This document shows, piece after piece, positions 22,821 to 32,200 of a DNA stretch of 33,851 nucleotides. The position numbers and the translations under genes are program-made. Each line of letters starts with the position of its first letter. The stretch's first letter is position 1. The stretch lies in contig JAFGDU010000045.1 in assembly GCA_016931915.1 (NCBI GenBank), positions 1 through 33,851 on the forward strand. Reading direction: 5' to 3'. The notes beneath the pieces were generated by a model. The model saw only the letters and a program-made list of their open reading frames with translations, did no database searches and had not been told where the DNA came from. This DNA is from Actinomycetota bacterium (GTDB taxonomy: Bacteria; Actinomycetota; Geothermincolia; Geothermincolales; RBG-13-55-18).

Positions 22821-22917
22821 TGCAGCCCCCCTTCTTTTCGAGCCTGAACTTCATGCGGTGCGATTCCCGCGCGCCCGCCGAGACCTCCGTCACTCCTTTA
22901 CTTTGCAGTCCCTATTC

Positions 22918-22954
22918 ATTATACATAGCGGTGTTTATTGGCATAAAACCAATA
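22918..22954 (-). promoter_or_regulatory. -10 element and inverted repeat upstream of the serine hydrolase gene
   Basis: On the minus strand TATAAT lies at 22918-22923. TATTGG-N7-CCAATA (22936-22954) is an inverted repeat placed over the expected -35 region. No good -35 hexamer is visible, so an activator or repressor site is possible. Confidence 0.45.
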
Positions 22955-22986
22955 CGACCAAAGCTGTAAAAAAAAACCATTACTGC

Positions 22987-23015
22987 TTGACACCATGCTT
23001 GCTCCCCTATATAAA
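22987..23015 (+). promoter_or_regulatory. Near-consensus sigma70-type promoter for the giant RHS gene
   Basis: TTGACA (22987-22992) and TATAAA (23010-23015) are separated by exactly 17 bp. Transcription would start near 23022, leaving a leader of about 220 nt before the TTG start at 23241. The whole gap 22821-23240 holds this promoter, the divergent one at 22918-22954 and the leader below; I see no gene in it. Confidence 0.7.
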
Positions 23016-23021
23016 TGAACG

Positions 23022-23240
23022 CGGATGGGGTGAACGGTCCGGCAGAAAGCCTGCGAAGCATATCTCGAATGAGAACGTACAAGCATTTCCCGCAAGCCGG
23101 CACCGGTTGTAACGGTTTGAAAGATAGCCAAAGGGGGTGCGCAATCGCACGTTGTCCTCGCTAGTCTATCTTGTTCTGCTTTTTATGTTCAATAGCTTTG
23201 TTGAGGAAAACATAAGTCCAGGGCATATGGGGGGTTTGTC
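23022..23240 (+). ncRNA. Structured 5' leader of the giant RHS gene (no family assigned)
   Basis: The leader can form several stems: TCTC-GAAT-GAGA near 23064, CCGG-CA-CCGG near 23094, GTGCG-CAAT-CGCAC (23137-23150), and an enclosing AAGATAG/CTATCTT (23121-23127 with 23166-23172). T5 at 23180-23184 follows the last stem after 7 bases. This resembles an attenuator or riboswitch expression platform. I compared it by eye with c-di-GMP-I (GEMM) and other classes and found no convincing match. Confidence 0.4.
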
Positions 23241-26200
23241 TTGAAGAAATCAAAGGGCGTAACGGCACTGACCATCGTCTGCATGCTCATGGCGAGCGTA
23301 CTCACTCTCTTCGCCGCCGGCTGTATCGATTATACACCCTCTTACAAAGACGTCGATCTCACCGAAGCTTCTCCCGGGGAGACCTTGACCTACTACCTCC
23401 ATATAGAGAACGGCGGGGACGAAGCTTCCAACAACACCGTCGTCACCGATCCCCTCGATGCGAACCTGGACGAGGTAGGTAACATCACCGGTGGAGGGGT
23501 GTATGATCCCGGCGAGCACAGGATAACCTGGAACCTGGGCACCGTGCCCGCCGGAGGCGAGTTTAACCTTTACTTCACCGCCCGCATAATCCCCTCCACC
23601 CCCATAGGTACGGTTATCTCTAACACGGCGAGCATCGTCTACAGCCAAGGGGGACCCCACAGCAGCAATACCGAGCAGACCACGGTGATAGCTCCGGACC
23701 CCCTGGACCATTTCGAGTTCGAGACCATATCCTCCCCCCAGACCGAGGATCAGCCCTTTAACGTGACCATCTACGCCAAGGACGCATCCGGGCAGACCAT
23801 AGAGGACTTCGAGGATACGGCCAACCTCACCGACCTCTCCGGCACTATAAACCCCACCGCGACCCAGAACACCTACACCGCCCTGGATGCCGGCTCCTTC
23901 CACAGCCTGAGCGTGAACTTAGGCGGAACGCTGTGGGCATGGGGAAAGAACGACCAGGGCCAGACGGACGTGCCCGCGGGCACGGACTACGTTGCCGTGT
24001 CCGGCGGTGCAAACCACAGCCTGGCGCTGCGCGCGGACGGCTCCCTTGCCGGATGGGGATATAACAACAAGGGACAGGCTACTCCGCCGGCGGGCTCGGA
24101 CTTCACCGCCGTGGCCGCGGGCGGATTCCACAGCCTCGCGCTGCACGAGGGCGGCACCCTCGCCGGTTGGGGCGAGAACTTCTACGGCCAGGCCACGGTG
24201 CCTATAGATGATGACTATATCGCCGTATCCGCCGGCTACTATCACAGCCTTGCGCTGCATGCCGACGGAACCCTCGAGGCCTGGGGACTCGACAACAACG
24301 GTCAGGTATCGGCTACGCCCACCGACGGCGGTTACGTGGCCATATCCGCCGGGGCCTACCACTGCTTGGCCCTGAAAGCGGACGGCACCATCGTGGGCTG
24401 GGGGTACAATGACCAAGGCCAGGCGGCATCGCCTCCCACAGACGATTACGTGGCCATATCCGCCGGTAACTACCACAGCTTGGCCCTGCGCTCAGACGGC
24501 ACCCTGGCCGCTTGGGGGAACAACAGCTACGGTCAGACCACCGTTCCAGGCGGCGACAACTACACCGCGATATCCGCAGGAGATCACCACTGCCTGGCCC
24601 TGCGCTCAGACGGCACCATAGACGCATGGGGCTATAACGGATACGGGCAGACGGATGTCCCCCAGGGCCATTTCGTATCCGGCGTGTTCTCAGGCGCGGT
24701 GGCCATCGGCTTGGCATACTCCTCCAACGTCATAACCTGCGAGCACGAAGGCAAGAGCGGAAGCTCGAACGCCTTCGACGTGGCGGCCCTGCTGCCCGAT
24801 TTCTCCACTTCCAGCAAAGGGGTGGACCTGGCGGAGGTTGTCCCGCAGGGTACTTTGAGCTACGACATACAGGTCGTAAACAACGGCGCCGGCCCCGCCA
24901 CCGGGACCACCGTGGTGGACTACCTGGACTCAAACCTGGAGAACATCACAGATATAACCGCAGGAGGGGCATACGATTCCGGCGAGCACAAGATCACCTG
25001 GGACCTGGGGACCCTCAATTACCAGGGTCAGCAGGACCTGTCTTTCTCCGCCCAGGTGAAGGCGACCGCCGCGCCGGGCACCGTTATATCCAACCAGGCG
25101 CAGATAGACTGCGCCGAGACAGGCCCCTTCTCTACTAACACCGTACAGAGCACGGTTATCCCCGGCCCGGTCGACCACTTCGCCATCGCGGAGGTAGCAT
25201 CCCCCCAGACCGCGTACGTTTCCTTCCCCCTTGCCGTCACCGCCCTGGACGCCTTCGGAAATACCGCCACATCCTTCTCGGGCTCGGTAACCATATCCGA
25301 CACCACGGGAACCATAGCCCCGACGCTGAGCGGTGCCTTCACCGGCGGGGTGTGGTCAGGCGATGCGGTCATCGGGCAGGCCGAGCCCTCCTGCGCCGTC
25401 TCCGTGGACGATGGATCCGGGCACCTGGGCCAATCCAATACATTTGCGGTGGAGGCGGATACCACCTACCCCGATGCCGAGATAACCTATCCCAGCGAGG
25501 GAGAGGTCATATCAGAGCTCTCAGTAATGGTCACCGGCACCGCCTACGATCAGGCCCTTGACTCCTGGCAGCTCTCCTTTCGCCTGGAGGGCTCGAGCGA
25601 TTGGGTGCCGCTCTCCGGCCCGCATACAGACCCCGTGCAGGACGGGGACCTGGAGACCTGGGACCTCTTGCCCCTCTCCGACGGCATAGTGCACTTAAAG
25701 CTTGCCGTCACCGATATGGGCGAGCTCACCAGCGAGGACATCGTGAGCGTGGTCATAGAGAGGCAGGACCCCACAGCCGAGATAACCTGGCCGCAGGATG
25801 GCGCCCTCGTGGGGGGAGCGGCCCAGATCACCGGCTCCGCCACGGACGGCAACCTCCTCCGCTACCTGGTCTCCTACGGGGAGGGCACGAGCCCCACTGC
25901 CTGGCACCCCATCCCCCCCAATCCTGGCGAAAAGGATGATTCAGCGTATCAGGAGCAATGGGATGGCTTTTTCACCCTATATTCAGGTACCCAGAGGGAT
26001 CTGGCCCAGACCTTCAAGGTGACCGACGGTTATATCGACAGGATCGAACTTAAGCTGCAAAGGTACGGCTCGGTGGGCGCGGAGATAGGGCTGAAGATCT
26101 GTGAAGTCGTCTCTGGCACCCCCACCTTCAACGTGGTGGCCGAATCCACGACCACCCACATTATCTCCGAGATAGCTGATGTAGCCACCTGGTACACTTT

Positions 26201-29200
26201 CGAGTTCCGCGGCGAGCAGCTGCAGCCGGATACGGAGTACTGCATCGTCCTCTACCGGCTGGACGGCGAGGTCGATTCGTCCAACTACCTTTGGTGGAGG
26301 AAGTCCGACAGCGACGTATACGCAGATGGATCGGCATGGGTCTATTCGAACGGAGTCTGGATCAATTGGTCCAGTGGCTATGACTTGACTTTCCGCGTCT
26401 ACAACTACGGCGAAGAGGAGCTATACGGATACGAGGAGATCTCTGACGGTGTACTTGCTACATGGGAGACGGCGGAGACACAGGACGGCCCGCACGTCAT
26501 AAAGCTCGAGGTCGAGGACGCCTACGGCAAGCAGGCCACAGACCAGGTTACGGTGGAGACGGACCGCACCGAGCCTGCGGCCCAGATTACATCGCCGCAG
26601 TACGGAGGCCACGTGCGGGGCGTGGCGGAGATAACCGGAACCGCCACCGACGCCCATTTCCTTAAGTATCAGCTCTTCTACGGAGAAGGCACCGGGCCCC
26701 CCGATATCCCCATCACGCCGGAGGTGACGTCGCCGGTCACGAATGGGGTTCTTGGCAGCTGGGACACAACCGCCGTTGACGACGGCCTGTACACACTATT
26801 ACTGAAGGTATACGACCAGGCCACGCTCATAAGCGATACGACGGTGCAGGTGACGGTGGACAACACGGCGCCCACGGCCGCCATCACCTCGCCGGCATCG
26901 GGAGATGCAGCATGCGGGATGCTCTACATACAGGGCATAGCCTCCGACACCAACTTCGCCTCCTACACCCTCAGATATACGCAGGATGATCCCGATGATC
27001 CAAACGCGTTGTGGACGGAGATTTCGTCGGATACCCTGCCGCCTGGCACCAACCTTGGGAGTATAGATACCGCGGAGATGGCAGAGTTACCCTTGTGTCT
27101 CGAGCTTTCCGTTTGCGATATGGCCGGCAACACCTCGGCTTTCAGGGTAGATGCCTACCCCGACAACAACTTCCCGCAAGTTTATTTAAGTAATCCCGAG
27201 CAAGGGGAATACCTGATGGGTGATATCCATATCAGGGGAAGGGTAAACGACTCCAATCTCGAGCAATACACACTTGGCTATGCCCAAGGACTCTATCCTG
27301 ATTGGGAGGATTGGGTGGAGTTCGACCCCACTGGCTACCTCGTTTCGCCCACCGAGGGTACCGGAGCGCAAGAGGAAGATCTCTTTGTCTGGGACAGCGA
27401 TGGCGGGACGTTTGATGATGGCCCGTATTATCTAGGGCTGCGAGCTACGGATGGAGTAGGACATACCACCACCTCCCTCGTGCAGGTATGGGTGGACAAC
27501 CAGGGCCCCTCGGGCACCTTCGAGATACTGGGGCAGATTGGAAACGAGGGCTGGAAGTACACCGACTCCATCGCGGTGCAGCTGCAGATCAACGTCTCTG
27601 ACGCTGAGTACGTGGAGGTCTGGAACGAGGGCTCGGGTATCAAGGGTATATACCCCGTGAACCTGGACGGGGGATCTCAAACGGTGATGCAGAGGAGCTG
27701 GATCGTCCCCTACGGTGATGCCGAGGGTGGCCAGGGAGCGAAGAAAGTCTACTGTAGACTTATAGGTCACAATAGCACTTTTTCGGAAACCTACGATGAC
27801 ACCATATACGTAGATACCCTTGATCCTGAGATTATTGTTAACAGCCCCACCGACCAGGCGATGATCAGTGACTACGACCCGACGGTGCATTTCGATCTTA
27901 ATGTAGTCGATCCTGTCGGAGACATTGACTGTGATTCGGGAGTCGCCAAGGTGGAGATATGGTACTCGGATGGTAAATCGCCCTACGAGTCAGTAGGCAA
28001 TGCCGAGAATACGTATGATAACAAATATGAGTTCGAATTCGATCTCTCCAGAAAGGGCTACGGGTACTATAGCTTTTTAATTAAGGCCTACGATGCTGCA
28101 GGTAACGTCAAGACCTCTGGCGTAAAGACAATCGCCTACTTCCCTTCTCACGAATGGTCTATGGAGGGATATAACCTGAGAAACACCCGCTATAATGCCG
28201 GCATAAAACCCAATGAGATGCAATGGCCTTATTCAAATGCCTGGAACAATACTGAGCATATGGACATCTATGACACTCGCAATTGCATGGTAGAGAGCGG
28301 AGGGTTTCTATATATAGGGGAATACGGGGATGGAGATGATGTCAAGAAGCTGGCCGTGCGCAAGATAGATCCAGATACCGGTAACCAGGTTGCGGGATAC
28401 CAATCCGAGGAAAGCTCCGACTTCATGATAAAAGGTCTATGCGTAGTGGGAAACAGGATATATGTCCTCACCATGTATAAACTCTATGTGATATCTTCAG
28501 ATACCATGCAGCTCATCACAGACGATCCAAATCTCCCGGACAACCCTCGTGACGTCAGCTACTATTGTCCGGATGGGGGTTACTTTAACGACGGGCCGGT
28601 GGCTTCTGGGGATTTCCTATACATACCGATAAATAAGAGTGGCGGAGGACGCATGCTCGCGGTTAGGATGAGCGATTTCGTAAAAGCATGGGAATACACA
28701 GCTGATGGGTCTTCGGTTAAATCCCCTGCTATCAGAGAGGGCTCTGTTTTCTTCTCCGATAGCAATTATATATATGCACTTGATACAGCAACCGGAGACT
28801 TGAGGGCAAGCCTGGGTACAGGTGATTACCCCCGCTACCAGGGTGTTCCAATGCTCGTAAATGACCGCATATGCATACAGACAGAGATTTCAACCGGCAC
28901 CTGCATTTCTGTGCTACAGTTGTCGGAAGATCCATCCGGAACGCTCAATATGACACACGTTGGGAACACCACACACATGCCGGCAACAATACAGGGTATA
29001 GCATGCACCAACGACATCTTCTATGTGACCTGCAGCAAATCTAAATCTACCTATGGTGAGGCATGGATACAGGCCTACGATTTAGGCAATCTCTCGCTTA
29101 TGTGGGAGAAACACGATACTCGCACATATAGTCATAGCGGTGCCTACGTTATCGGACCGCCAACACTTGCAGGCGGCCTGCTCTACGTTGGATATACTGG

Positions 29201-32200
29201 CCGAGCTTCGGTTTTTGATAACGATAACTTCTTCTATTTCCGGGTCTATGACGCGTATTCCGGAAATTTGCAATGGGAAACATCTGAGCAAGAAGACCCA
29301 TATGGCCGGTGCGGTGACGCCGATCTTATCGTTTCAGCCGGAAGGATATTCTTCAAATACGGTGGCAGCAGGACCGCCTGCTATACTCCCAGCAATTACG
29401 ATCCTCGAAACTTCCTGGGCTTCGACAACTTCTGTGGCTTCAACGAGGGCGTTAACACTTCCCTGGGGAGCTATACGGAGGAGGTCACCGACGTCACCTT
29501 GCCAGGCCGCGGCATCGACCTCGAGTTCAAACGCACCTATAACTCATATCAGCCTGCAGAAGGCCCCCTGGGCTACGGCTGGGATTTCAACTACAACGTA
29601 TGGATCTACGAAGACCTACCAGACAACAAGGTCTACGTGGCGAACGGGGACGGAAGCGTACGCACCTACACCAAGCAGCCCGATGGCAGCTTCAAGCCTC
29701 CTACGGGGGTGTTCGATGAACTTAAGGCCGTCGATGGCAATGACCCCTGCTATATTCTCGAGAAATCCGGCAGTATCCGCTGGGAGTTCAAACGCCTGAA
29801 GACTGAGATAGACCAGGAAAATACTATTGATTGGGGAGTATACCTGAAGCGTATCGTCGATGACCACAGCCCCGGGGATGGTCCTGCGGATCCTGCACAG
29901 GATAACATCCTGGAGCTTGAATATACGGAACCGGATTATTCGGGTTTTCCCGAAATACTTCCCGAACCTCCCTACGACTATCCCAGGTTAGAGAGTGTTG
30001 TGGCCCCCGGCGACCGGACTATAGATATCTCCTGGTATGCGGAGGGCGACAGTGCGTTCATCGATAAAATAACCCTGCCGGGCACAAGCCCAGAACCCGG
30101 TGCCGAAAACATGAACATCGCTTTCACCTACAATAACGGCTGTTTAGAAAAGGTCAAGGACATCTACAAAACCGAGACTTTATACTCATACCACGACATG
30201 CCAGACGAGGATTATAACCACGCGCTTAAAACCATCACCGAGCCAGAGAATAACACCATCAAGACCATCGCCTATGATTCCTCGGGCAGGGTGGAGAAGG
30301 TGACCGACGGCAAGGGCAACGACACCATATATGCTTACATGCTCTCCGCCAACACCACCGCCATCACCGATCCCTGCGGCTACACCACCACCCACATCTA
30401 CGATTCCCAGTACCGCCTGGTGCAGGAGGCCAACAACGCCGGTGATGCCACGAAGTACACATATGGTGACGACGGCAACGGAAAATCGGTCACCGACCCC
30501 GAGGGACGCATCACCGAATACATCTCCCAGGAGGGCAATGTGGTCCAGATCAACAAGCCCGATGGGGGCGTATATAAATATGAGTACGACGACCAGGACC
30601 GGGTTAGAAAAGAAATAAACGAGAACATGAATGAGAAGACCTACGACTACGACGATCACAACAACTTGGTGGCCGAGACCGACTTCAACGGCATGCGCAC
30701 CGAATACGTCTACTACGAGGATGGCTTACAGCGGGGCATGGTCCACTACAAGATCAGCCCGGCTATAAGCGCTAGCCTACAGCCCACCACGGCATATGAA
30801 TACTCGTCGTCCGGTGACCTGAGCAAGGAAACCCTCTATAAATACTGGAATGGCGGACAGCCCACGGAACCGCTAAGCTCAAACCGCTACGAGTGCGATG
30901 CCCTGGGGCGCAGAAGAAACGAACACCTGGGCAATCCCGACCCCGATACGTTCTCACCCCTCGTCAGCTTTATTTACAGCTACGATGATGATGCCTCAGA
31001 CGGCTTGAGGGGCGTGGCAAAGACTAATAGCAGCTACCTGTACGGCGGCCTGACGCCTAAAGAAATCACCCTATATGACAGGAACGGTAGGATAGCCGCG
31101 GAGATAGTGAGCAGGGGCGATATAGAGGCCGGTGTCATGTGGCTCAGCACCGCATATATGTATAACGAGAACAACCAGGAGATAGTGAAGACCCTATCCA
31201 AGACCGACGACAGCGATCCCTGGAGCGCGGAATGGACCCATTGGGGAGACGGCTATACCGAGAAGCTGACCTACTACTTGGACAACGGTCAGGTGGAGTG
31301 CGTAGTCGACCACACCGGCCGCTATACACGCTACGAATATGACAACGCCGGACGCCTGGCCAAGGAATGGAACGACGAGGGACTGGTCACCACCTACGAA
31401 TACTTCCGCGACGGGCAGCTCAAGAAGCGGGTGGACCCGCTTACCACGGGAGAGGTGCGCTTCGGCTACGACGCGGCGGGGCGCCCCAACGAGGAGATTC
31501 GCACCCTTCATTCGGCCCTCTTCGACGAAGAGGTCACCTACACCACCCGCAAGACCTACGATACCAGGGGCAACGTCATCTCCGAGAGCGTGGTCAGGAT
31601 AGACCCCGACGACCCCTCCCAGACCCTGGCCACACTCGCAACCACCGAGTCTTACTACGATGGTGAGAGCCGCCTTACCCAGGTGGTTAAGCCGGAGCAT
31701 GGTACCGGATACAGGCTCACCATAAACTACACCTACGATGCCCTGGGCAACCGCACGGATGAGACGCATAACACCGAGTACGAGGCGCACTGGAAATACA
31801 ATGCCCAGGGCAAGGTAGAGCAGGAGAAGAAAAAATATAGTAACTGGGGTGAAGGATATACGTATGGCGTCACCCACTACACCTACGATGCCCTGGGCAA
31901 TGTCAAAACCCAGACGGTGTGCGAGGGCGAAGGTGATGCCCCCGTCCTCTCCCACCTGGAATACGAATACAATGGCTTGATGAAGGTGGCGTCCATTCAG
32001 ACGGCCATTGGTCTGGAGACCTGGGGATACGATCTCTTCACCTATGATGATGTCGATAATTCTGGTTACGCGGCAATGGTGGGGATGGAGGATACCCAGT
32101 CATTTGAATACCAGGCGGACGGCCTGCTCGCCAATGAAACCCGCGAGAACATATACGATGACACTACCGACGGGGACTACACCTACTCCTCCCCGGATCA

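Noticed and set aside
23022..23172. Cyclic-di-GMP-I (GEMM) riboswitch in the RHS leader
   Set aside because: Stretches such as CCCGCAAGCC recall the motif, but the conserved GGGACGCAAAGCC block, the GNRA-loop hairpin and receptor are not found in the right order.
23250..24476. Minus-strand open frames opposite the 5' part of the RHS gene
   Set aside because: Val/Gly/Arg-rich translations without motifs, opposite a frame with clear RCC1 and DUF11 domains.
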